From assembly GCA_014238595.1 (NCBI GenBank), contig JABAAV010000020.1, positions 1-19,683 of the forward strand: a stretch of 19,683 nucleotides of DNA. Reading direction: 5' to 3'. Both the position numbers and the translations under genes were made by a program. Source of the stretch: Myxococcales bacterium. GTDB taxonomy: Bacteria; Myxococcota_A; Polyangia; Haliangiales; J016. The notes beneath the pieces were generated by a model. It searched no databases. It had not been told where the DNA came from and saw only the letters and a list, made by a program, of their open reading frames with translations. Each line of letters starts with the position of its first letter. Position 1 is the stretch's first letter. Of the stretch, positions 1-7,255 are shown piece after piece.

Positions 1-926
1 TTGACTGTTTGTAGTTGTGGCAAGTCAATGCTCGTTAGAGAGTAGCTCTCGGATATCTCAAAATCTCCATCGACTGTATGTAGTTGTGGCAAGTCAATGT
101 TCGTTAGAGAGTAGCTCTCGGATATCTCAAAACGCCCATCGATTGTATGTAGTTTTGGCATGGTGATGCTTGTTAAGCTGGCATTTCTGGCTATAGAAAC
201 ACTACGGCTTGTTTCTAGCTGTGGCATGGCGATGCTCTCTAGGAATTTGTTGCCGTTTATCCAAACAACAATCCCACTGGTCTCATTGGCTGTTTGCAAT
301 CGTGGTAAGTTGATGCTCATTAGGTTGGTGTTGCCGTTTATCTCAACACGATCTCCAACTGTGTGTAGTTCTGGAAAGTCAATGATCGCTAGGCTATTGG
401 TATCGCTGTGGCCTACTATCGTAACAGTCCCACGAACTGCTTGTAGCTGTGATAAATCAATCCTCGCTAGGCTGGTGTTACCTATTATTTTAACACCCCC
501 GCATATTGCTTGCATTTGTGGTAAATCGATACTCGTTAGAGCTTCATCCCTTTCGCTGATTATCAAGCTACCCCTGATTGCAGTGTAAGAGCCGGAGCTA
601 GCTCGAATTAAATCTGGAATACCTATAACATCCCCTTCCCAAACATTTTGTCCTAAAGAGAAACCCGAGCAGTCTGGTTCTACTGTTGTTATACCGGGTT
701 CTACTATTTTAGTAGGATCTTCTACTCCGGTTGAAATGTCGTCTGTTACTGTTGAAGTATCATCTGTTACTATTGTCGGATTTGGCACCTCTGTCGATGG
801 TTTATCACCCTCAGATGTATCTCCCGATGCTGTCGCATCATCTTCTAACATCGCCGGCTTATCGTCGCAGCCCATCATCAATGTTAAGCTAATGACACAT
901 AAAATTTGTTGATATCGAGTAATCAT
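1..926 (-). CDS. Repeat lipoprotein with receptor-L-domain-like solenoid, C-terminus beyond window
   Basis: The frame is open from an ATG at 926 to the left edge (308 codons, no stop), so the 3' end is missing. Residues 1-20 look like a lipoprotein signal: a charged start, a hydrophobic stretch, then LMMGC with Cys20 as the likely lipidated residue. Residues 21-85 are an acidic, Thr/Ser/Pro-rich linker. From about residue 100 to the edge there are about eight units of 22-26 residues with the consensus G-x-hydrophobic-x-I-x-x-N-x-x-L-x-x-I-x-L-P-x-L-x-x-V. This resembles the beta-helical receptor L-domain/leucine-rich-like repeat. The likely role is a surface-anchored binding or adhesion protein; the ligand is unknown. 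The last two visible units are almost identical in DNA. An in-frame ATG at 935 would add three residues. The gene has its own upstream gap after pdxJ. Family assignment is by repeat pattern only. Confidence 0.8.
   Translation of the reverse strand, partial: MITRYQQILCVISLTLMMGCDDKPAMLEDDATASGDTSEGDKPSTEVPNPTIVTDDTSTVTDDISTGVEDPTKIVEPGITTVEPDCSGFSLGQNVWEGDVIGIPDLIRASSGSYTAIRGSLIISERDEALTSIDLPQMQAICGGVKIIGNTSLARIDLSQLQAVRGTVTIVGHSDTNSLAIIDFPELHTVGDRVEINGNTNLMSINLPRLQTANETSGIVVWINGNKFLESIAMPQLETSRSVSIARNASLTSITMPKLHTIDGRFEISESYSLTNIDLPQLHTVDGDFEISESYSLTSIDLPQLQTV
3..140 (-). repeat. Two near-identical 69-bp tandem repeats in the lipoprotein gene
   Basis: The units 3-71 and 72-140 align without gaps and differ at five of 69 positions by eye. 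The third unit, from 141, keeps the 69-bp register but is more diverged. Each unit encodes 23 residues, one turn of the predicted solenoid, so gain or loss of a unit keeps the frame. The array continues past the left edge, so its copy number is not visible. Confidence 0.85.
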
Positions 927-933
927 CCCATTC

Positions 934-962
934 ATATATCCGAGTTGTACATTCAGTGTCAA
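934..962 (-). promoter_or_regulatory. Possible promoter of the lipoprotein gene
   Basis: On the minus strand a perfect TTGACA (962-957) is followed after 17 bp by ATATAT (939-934), a loose -10. Transcription would begin near 927, almost at the ATG at 926, implying a leaderless or very short-leader mRNA. The region is AT-rich, so a chance match is possible. Confidence 0.28.
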
Positions 963-1073
963 TAGTATTATGACTAGCCTAATTTTGTAATATCACTTTA
1001 ACCTTGGTGATTCTTTCTACTTTGTACACAACGTATAATCTGAGATGCCTCACACTTTAGCTTTTTTGTGTGG

Positions 1074-1098
1074 TTGTTTGTTTTTTCATAACAAACAA
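1074..1098. repeat. Inverted repeat downstream of pdxJ
   Basis: A perfect 9-bp stem (TTGTTTGTT / AACAAACAA) surrounds a 7-base loop at 1083-1089. The outer GGTT (1072-1075) and AACC (1100-1103) could extend it with a bulge. It lies 15 bp beyond the pdxJ stop and could end the long minus-strand operon. On that strand it is not followed by a T-run, so it is not a classical intrinsic terminator. A weaker CACAC/GTGTG pair lies at 1051-1072. Confidence 0.45.
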
Positions 1099-1112
1099 TA
1101 ACCTAGGACTAC

Positions 1113-1862
1113 CTATGTCACAGGTGCAGGGACAACGATACCATCAATGACATCAAGGTATCGTTTGATTGTTTCCGAAAACCCCAAATAAAGCGCATCG
1201 GCGATCAAGGCATGTCCTATCGAAACTTCCATAACTTGAGGAACTTTTTTAACAAAAGCTGGCATGTTGTAAAGGTTTAAATCATGGCCTGCATTGACAC
1301 CGATATTACAGTCAGTCGCAATAGCCACACATTCAGCCAACACGGATAATGCGTCACTGGCATCACCGCATTCAAAGGCTTTTGCATAAGGCTCAGTATA
1401 AATTTCAATTCGATCAACATTGGTTTCTTTGCATGCTGTAATAATTGACGGTATTGGATCCACAAAAATAGCTGTACGAATTCCTTTTGATTTTGCTTTT
1501 TCAATGACAGGAACAATTTGTTTTGTTTCTCGTGGCAAATCCCAACCATGATCACTAGTGATTTCACCAGGGACAACAGGTACTAATGTTAACTGGGTAG
1601 GCATAACATCCCATGCAACATCTAAAAATTTATTCCATGGATCACCTTCAAGATTAAATTCAACATGATTATCTTTGCATAATTGAGCAACTGCAAAGAC
1701 ATCTTGTTCACGAGTATGTCTTTGATCTTCACGCAGATGTAGCGTAATTCCAGCAACACCTTCATCGATACATAGTTGTGCAGCACGAAGTACAGAAGGA
1801 TTATCTGCTCCCCTACTGTTGCGGAGCAATGCAACTTTGTTGAGATTAACCGATAAATTCAT
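1113..1862 (-). CDS. pdxJ: Pyridoxine 5'-phosphate synthase PdxJ
   Basis: PdxJ condenses 1-deoxy-D-xylulose 5-phosphate with 3-amino-2-oxopropyl phosphate to give pyridoxine 5'-phosphate, the last ring-forming step of the DXP-dependent vitamin B6 route in the cytoplasm. The 249 residues are close to the family's usual 240 or so. Visible family motifs are the N-terminal VNLNKVALLRNSRG, HLREDQRH at 42-49, NLEGDP, and the late NAGHDLNLYN with its active-site His. The N-terminal motif has Asn-Lys where the E. coli type has Asp-His; I recall this second form from Bacteroidetes and some other groups. It is the last gene of the run, 13 bp after the SDR stop. The usual partner acpS is not visible. 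Its PLP product serves GlyA and the aminotransferase nearby. Confidence 0.95.
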   Translation of the reverse strand: MNLSVNLNKVALLRNSRGADNPSVLRAAQLCIDEGVAGITLHLREDQRHTREQDVFAVAQLCKDNHVEFNLEGDPWNKFLDVAWDVMPTQLTLVPVVPGEITSDHGWDLPRETKQIVPVIEKAKSKGIRTAIFVDPIPSIITACKETNVDRIEIYTEPYAKAFECGDASDALSVLAECVAIATDCNIGVNAGHDLNLYNMPAFVKKVPQVMEVSIGHALIADALYLGFSETIKRYLDVIDGIVVPAPVT

Positions 1863-1875
1863 AACGTCGATCTGA

Positions 1876-2907
1876 TCAGAAATTATTTCTTAGAAAACTA
1901 ACAGTATCATTCAATGTTTCTATGGCTTCTCTTGGTTTAAATTCCAATACCTGAGTGGCTTTAGAGGCATCAGCGTACCAATAATACTGGCTCATTTCGA
2001 CAGAAATAGGATCGATGGCTTCACGTCCAAGATAAGCACTCGCTTTTTTCATGATTTTGCTTCCCCATAAAGCTACAACATCAGGGACTGTTATCTGTGG
2101 AGACATAACTTTTGATGCACGTTCTAACCTTCCGAAAAACTCCTTAAATGTCCAATTCACCGCAGTAATGAGATAACGTTCTTGATCAATTCCTTTTTCG
2201 AATGCTGTATATGTTGCTTGTGCTGCATCGCGTACATCAACAAAACTGACACCACCTGATGGAACGATTGCAAATTCTTTGTTCATAAAAGAATGAACAT
2301 CACCAATGGAAGATAGTCGATGATCTCCCGGTCCTAATAACAAACTAGGGTTAATGATAACAACGTCAATGCCAAATTCACGACCCAAACGCAATGCTTC
2401 TTTTTCTTGATAAAGTTTTGACAAGTAATAAGGCCATTGTCCAATGATAGCCATTGGACAGTCTGATTCTTCATTGGCAAGTTTTGTTTCTTTTGAAACG
2501 GCAATCGTTCCTGATGTAGAAACAACAACAATACGTTTTACACCCGCTTGATGTGCTTGTTTAAATAGATTGATCGTTCCTTCAACATGAAGTTGCATCA
2601 TGTCTCTAGAATCTGTGAGATCACGGGACACTAACCCTGCCAAATGGAACACCCCTTCACAACCATCGAGCGCTTTTTGTAGTGAGTCAGAATTCGAAAC
2701 AATATCACCTTCAACAAAAGATACATTTTTGATTTTTTTTGTTGATGAATGTCTTGAAAGCACACGTACGGTGTATTTGTTGCTTTTCGATAAAATATCA
2801 ACCAAATGGGCACCCAAAAAACCAGTGCCACCTGTAACCAAAACGGATTTTTTTTTGTTGCCATCGTCAGTCGACTCTTTCTTCTTTTTTCGTATCAATA
2901 GGTTCAC
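1876..2907 (-). CDS. Extended short-chain dehydrogenase/epimerase of the ether-lipid locus
   Basis: This is an NAD(P)-dependent extended SDR of 343 residues, the usual size. TGGTGFLG at 25-32 is the Rossmann dinucleotide loop, FHLAG follows the fourth strand, STSG carries the catalytic Ser/Thr, and the YYLSK segment contains the Tyr-x3-Lys pair. It resembles dihydroflavonol-reductase-like and HpnA/OleD-like enzymes, so a ketone or aldehyde reduction on a lipid intermediate is plausible; the substrate is not shown. The start is a GTG at 2907 preceded by GGAGAG, giving a 41-bp overlap with the end of the megasynthase gene; no ATG lies between it and the Rossmann motif. As I recall, the M. xanthus elb locus also has an SDR next to elbD. 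The Lys-rich stretch 7-20 before the fold is unusual. Confidence 0.85.
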   Translation of the reverse strand: MNLLIRKKKKESTDDGNKKKSVLVTGGTGFLGAHLVDILSKSNKYTVRVLSRHSSTKKIKNVSFVEGDIVSNSDSLQKALDGCEGVFHLAGLVSRDLTDSRDMMQLHVEGTINLFKQAHQAGVKRIVVVSTSGTIAVSKETKLANEESDCPMAIIGQWPYYLSKLYQEKEALRLGREFGIDVVIINPSLLLGPGDHRLSSIGDVHSFMNKEFAIVPSGGVSFVDVRDAAQATYTAFEKGIDQERYLITAVNWTFKEFFGRLERASKVMSPQITVPDVVALWGSKIMKKASAYLGREAIDPISVEMSQYYWYADASKATQVLEFKPREAIETLNDTVSFLRNNF

Positions 2908-5900
2908 GTCCTGACTCTCCTAATGTCCAAAGACAATCTTCAGGTGCCAACGAACGAACAATACGTTCCATATGTGATGCAATTGTATAATATGAATCAC
3001 TTCGAGATTCTTTGTGTGTTACCTTTTGTAACGCTTCGTAAGAAACAAACGATCCAATATAAGAGGCAATATTACGTTCTCGTAACATTGCTTTGCCTTT
3101 TGGAAGAGCAAGATGTGTTCCTGCCAAATACAAAGGTAAAATACCGCATTTGTTTTTCATCGCAAGATATCCAACAGAAGGTTTAAAATCAGACATAACA
3201 CCAGAAACACTTCGTGTGCCTTCTGGAAAAATAAGAAGAATATTGCCTTGTTGAATAATATCTGAAGCAAGCTCTAATGATTCTCGTAACGATCCATGAC
3301 GTTCCATAGGAAGCAAATTAGTAAAGTTTTCAAAATACGCAGCACGTAATGGGTCAGCAAAGAAATAATCCCTTGCGGCTAATGCTCGAACTTTATTGCC
3401 ATGTTCAGCCAGTGTATATTTAACCAAGCCCATATCTAAATGGCTCGAATGATTAGAAACAACAATATAGCCATCAGAAGGAGGAATTAAAACTCTCCCA
3501 TGAACCTGTGTGTTCATGGCATTTTTATAAAGAAAATGTTCTGCATGACGAATACCAAAACGTCCTACTTTGGCTACAGTCGGAGAAACATTGATTTGAT
3601 CAGTATCACTTGTCTGTATTTTTTTCTTTATGGTTGTTTTATCTGTGATATTGCTGACAACAAATTCTTTCATGTCAGCAATGGTTTCCAATGTATTCAA
3701 ATGTCCAGGGTCATCAATCACAACGTTGTATGCGTCTAGGGCAGCAAGAAGCTCAGCATAAGCTAACGAATCAAACTCTAAGGAATCGAGTCGTGTTGAA
3801 TCGTCAATCAGCTTTTTGTTTTTTTGCGATACTTTGGCAATAACATCGATGATCCATTCATTTTTGGTGTCGGTTTTTTTCTGATTTTTTGCTTTGGCAG
3901 CCGTTTGTGTCAATTTTTCAAGTTTTTGTATTTCTTTGACTACTTCGCCTCGTTTAATTTTTCGTGTGGTTGTTTTGGGGAGTGTTTGATTTGAAAAGTG
4001 AACAATTTTAATCCGTTTATGCACAGACAAATCTGAAGACACATTTTTAAAGTGTTCCTGAATTTCTTTTTTGGCTTGTGTCCAGGACATACCGTCATCC
4101 AAGTTAGGAACCACTAAACAAGCAACTGTTTCTCCTGATTTTGAAACAGGAACACCAACAACAGACATTTCTTGAATATAAGGAGAATCTCCGTATAAAT
4201 TTTCTAATTCATCAGGATAAACATTCTCTCCCGATGCACCAAGAATTGTGTCTTTTTTTCTCCCAACAATATAAAGATTGTTATTAGCATCAAGTTTTCC
4301 TAAATCACCTGTATGAAGCCAACCATTTTTTAAAATATCAGCTGTAGCTTTCTCATTACGATAATACCCTTTCATCACATTGGAACCCTTAACAATAATT
4401 TCTCCAACACCGTGATCATCCGGCTCATCAATACGAACATCTATTCCTGGCAAAGCATATCCAACACTACCCAATGGTGTGTTTTCACCGGGGCGTTGTA
4501 CAGAAATCACTGGTGCTGATTCTGTCATGCCATAGCCTTCAACCAAATTAAAACCAAGCCCTTGATAAGCTTCTATGATTTCAGGTGACAATGCTGATGC
4601 ACCACTAATAAGCAATCGTAATCGACCACCTAATTTTTGATGTACTGCCCAAAAAGGGATTTTTCCAACATTGACTGAATATGGAATAGTATTATCGATT
4701 TTTCTTGTTGTTTGTATTGCAGCATCGAAAATCTTTCCGGCAACAAATCCTCGTTCTTCGATTGTTTCATAAATCTTTCTATACAACGCTTGCCACAATG
4801 CTGGAACACCAACCATGATCGTAACAATTTCTTGTGACAGTGCTTTGCTTAATATATCAGGAGTCATTTCTGTTAGATAAGTAATTCGTGCACCTGCCAC
4901 CATAGGCATTAACAATCCTGCCGAAAATTCAAATGCATGATGAAGTGGCAACACTGATAACAATCCATCGTGTGAATAAGTTTTAAAAATAGAAGAAAGC
5001 TTAGCAATCATTGTTGTCAGGTTTTTATGCGTTAACATAACCCCTTTGGGATTACCTGTAGTTCCTGATGTATAAACAATAGATGCAACACTTTCCCCTG
5101 TCCTATCAGAAACGATGTCTGTGTGTTGTGGAAATTTTGACAACAAAATATCAGAGAACGAAAAAACCTGAACAGGTTTTAATCCTTCAAGTTTGATTGT
5201 TTTTTTGAGTTTGAGTCGTTTTTTTACTTTGTCAGATACGATAAGCACAGTGCTTATCGATGCTTTTAATAAATCATGAACTTCACGTTCTGCAAGCTGT
5301 GCATCGACAGGAACTGTAATGGCATTAGCTTTTAAAATACCGAAATAACTAATCGGCCATTCGGGACGATTTTCAGACATGAGCATGACATGATCATTGC
5401 TTTTGACAGAATTGTTTGCGAGAAAATTAGCGGTTTGATGAACAAAGTTCTTAAAATCACCATAGCTATAAACCTCTTTTGAAGAATCTCTTTCATTCGA
5501 TGAAACAGAAAGAAAATGAAACACGGGACGGCCATGATTGAATTTAACCGTAGCATCAAACAAATCAATCAATGTCCGATGCGGATAAACCGTCCGTGGT
5601 TTTGCACGAAATTCATCATCTAAAATAGGAAAGATCCATTTACGTAATCCAGGGAAATGAATGTTTAACCAATAATGTCTCCAATCGATCGTTTCTGGAT
5701 CCCATGGCAACAGCTTTTGATCTTTGTTTGCTATAGTAGCGTAGAGGGCTCTCATATTATCACCCCGATAATTAACATTGATGTCATAACAGAACGGTTG
5801 AAACAGTTCGATCAAAGCTATCGTTCTGTCAGTGACCTCTGAAACCTTGTTTAATTCTTCTTGGCTCTTTTCTGCAAGGACTGCAATACGAGACGAAAGC

Positions 5901-7249
5901 GTAGATGTAGTGTATTTTGTAAGAACTTCACTTGTTTTGTCTACAAAACGTTTTATTTGAGGCGACGATTTTTGATTGAAGACATCGGGAGATACAGGCA
6001 TCGCCTCAAGCCTTGCGCGTATTTTATTCCACAACAAAACACCATCTTCTTTGTTGCGATAATACTGACGAACAGCCAATGCCGTTAATTCTGTCGTCCG
6101 CCTTGATGTAATAGGATTGCTATCACTTGTACCACATTGATAAACAGTTTCATGTGAACCTGAAAGCAAAGCTGCAGTCACAGAAATAATGCCTACTGCA
6201 ATATAATCAACAGGAATAACATCTAATGGATTATCACTGGCAACAATATTACGGTGTCCTTTCAATGCCATATAAACCAAAGGAGCTGATGTATTAAATC
6301 CTTCATTCCATCCTTCAAATGGATATCGACGTGCAGATTCAACGATCGAAGGACGAACAATGACATAGTCAAGATCGGTTGTCTGACTGAGGATTTGTTC
6401 GCCTAGCGATTTTGTATAGGTGTATGTATTCACCCATCCCCAATATTTAGAACGTTCCATACCAATGTTCGTCAATTGTTCATGAATCCATAATTTGCGT
6501 TGGCGCATAATTCCCAAGCGCAAGGTCATTGCATCATCAGGATCACGGTTATCTTCTATCAATTGTTTAACAGCACGTTCACGAAATTCAGAAACATGCG
6601 CTTTATCATTAGATTCATCTCGAACTTTTTCGATCAATGCTTGACAATCTTTGAGCTCTTCCAAGGCATTAAAATCATCCGTTCTAAGCTCATCTTTTCG
6701 AGGGAAATGTCCATCGATTGGTTCGTTTTCAAAAATTTCTCCATTACGACGACCAGAAACATAACACGTAGAAATGTGAAGCAATTTAGATTGTGTTTGT
6801 TTGGCTAACGCCACTACATTTTGTACACCAGTGACATTAATCCGAATCGCATTTTCAAGAGACGGGGTAAATGACACCAATCCTGCAGAATTGATAATGC
6901 AATCAAGACCAACTTGATTCAATTCTTCTAATTTTTCTTCATCAATACCACATGTGTCTCGTCCAATATCCCCGACAATAGGATGAACTTTGTCACGTAT
7001 AAAAGTTTCAACCCGATCACCATATTTAGTACGCAACGGATTGAATACTTCTGATGGCATTATCTCGTTTAAAAATCGATCCTCGGCAGTAGACCCTGCT
7101 CCCGCACGAATTAATGCATACACCCTGTTGATATCAGGATATCGATACAACAGCATTGACAATGTGACTTTACCGACAAAACCAGTTGAGCCAACAATTA
7201 AAATATTTTTGCCCGTTAATGTTTCGGTAACATTTAATTTCTTTGCCAT
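2867..7249 (-). CDS. elbD: ElbD-like fusion: fatty acyl reductase, AMP-ligase, ACP, acyltransferase
   Basis: A 1460-residue multifunctional lipid enzyme. Residues 1-550 form an alcohol-forming fatty acyl reductase: GSTGFVG at 20-26, ISTCYVSG near 160, GWVNTYTYTK at 271-280 (a FAR hallmark with Tyr276/Lys280), then a sterile-like helical region. Residues 555-1110 are an AMP-dependent fatty-acid ligase: YTSGTTGNPKG 726-736, GYGMTE 905-910, HTGD 979-982, GRKKD 996-1000, and Lys1097 in the A10 motif. Residues 1125-1200 are an acyl carrier domain with FDSL, Ser1161 being the phosphopantetheine site. Residues 1225-1460 are a PlsC-type acyltransferase: HSSHLD 1267-1272 and FPEGTRS 1341-1347. All core motifs look intact. 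From memory this matches ElbD, the multifunctional enzyme of myxobacterial ether-lipid synthesis. It starts 6 bp after the LarA-like gene with no good Shine-Dalgarno, so coupled translation is likely. The exact ether-forming step cannot be read from sequence. Confidence 0.88.
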   Translation of the reverse strand: MAKKLNVTETLTGKNILIVGSTGFVGKVTLSMLLYRYPDINRVYALIRAGAGSTAEDRFLNEIMPSEVFNPLRTKYGDRVETFIRDKVHPIVGDIGRDTCGIDEEKLEELNQVGLDCIINSAGLVSFTPSLENAIRINVTGVQNVVALAKQTQSKLLHISTCYVSGRRNGEIFENEPIDGHFPRKDELRTDDFNALEELKDCQALIEKVRDESNDKAHVSEFRERAVKQLIEDNRDPDDAMTLRLGIMRQRKLWIHEQLTNIGMERSKYWGWVNTYTYTKSLGEQILSQTTDLDYVIVRPSIVESARRYPFEGWNEGFNTSAPLVYMALKGHRNIVASDNPLDVIPVDYIAVGIISVTAALLSGSHETVYQCGTSDSNPITSRRTTELTALAVRQYYRNKEDGVLLWNKIRARLEAMPVSPDVFNQKSSPQIKRFVDKTSEVLTKYTTSTLSSRIAVLAEKSQEELNKVSEVTDRTIALIELFQPFCYDINVNYRGDNMRALYATIANKDQKLLPWDPETIDWRHYWLNIHFPGLRKWIFPILDDEFRAKPRTVYPHRTLIDLFDATVKFNHGRPVFHFLSVSSNERDSSKEVYSYGDFKNFVHQTANFLANNSVKSNDHVMLMSENRPEWPISYFGILKANAITVPVDAQLAEREVHDLLKASISTVLIVSDKVKKRLKLKKTIKLEGLKPVQVFSFSDILLSKFPQHTDIVSDRTGESVASIVYTSGTTGNPKGVMLTHKNLTTMIAKLSSIFKTYSHDGLLSVLPLHHAFEFSAGLLMPMVAGARITYLTEMTPDILSKALSQEIVTIMVGVPALWQALYRKIYETIEERGFVAGKIFDAAIQTTRKIDNTIPYSVNVGKIPFWAVHQKLGGRLRLLISGASALSPEIIEAYQGLGFNLVEGYGMTESAPVISVQRPGENTPLGSVGYALPGIDVRIDEPDDHGVGEIIVKGSNVMKGYYRNEKATADILKNGWLHTGDLGKLDANNNLYIVGRKKDTILGASGENVYPDELENLYGDSPYIQEMSVVGVPVSKSGETVACLVVPNLDDGMSWTQAKKEIQEHFKNVSSDLSVHKRIKIVHFSNQTLPKTTTRKIKRGEVVKEIQKLEKLTQTAAKAKNQKKTDTKNEWIIDVIAKVSQKNKKLIDDSTRLDSLEFDSLAYAELLAALDAYNVVIDDPGHLNTLETIADMKEFVVSNITDKTTIKKKIQTSDTDQINVSPTVAKVGRFGIRHAEHFLYKNAMNTQVHGRVLIPPSDGYIVVSNHSSHLDMGLVKYTLAEHGNKVRALAARDYFFADPLRAAYFENFTNLLPMERHGSLRESLELASDIIQQGNILLIFPEGTRSVSGVMSDFKPSVGYLAMKNKCGILPLYLAGTHLALPKGKAMLRERNIASYIGSFVSYEALQKVTHKESRSDSYYTIASHMERIVRSLAPEDCLWTLGESGREPIDTKKEERVD
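2915..2920 (-). promoter_or_regulatory. Ribosome binding site deciding the SDR start
   Basis: GGAGAG on the minus strand, 7 bases before the GTG at 2907 and inside the megasynthase coding sequence. It supports the long-overlap GTG start and suggests coupled translation. Confidence 0.55.
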
Positions 7250-7255
7250 AATGCG

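Noticed and set aside
1..180. CRISPR-like array from the 69-bp repeats
   Set aside because: Units are directly tandem without spacers, have a multiple-of-three period, and translate to one solenoid turn each.
160..588. 142-codon plus-strand frame in the first kilobase
   Set aside because: It lies opposite the minus-strand repeat lipoprotein, whose signal peptide, lipobox and regular repeats explain the region; the antisense frame only reflects the repeats.
1074..1103. Classical intrinsic terminator after pdxJ
   Set aside because: The stem is good but no T-run follows on the minus strand, so it is reported only as an inverted repeat.
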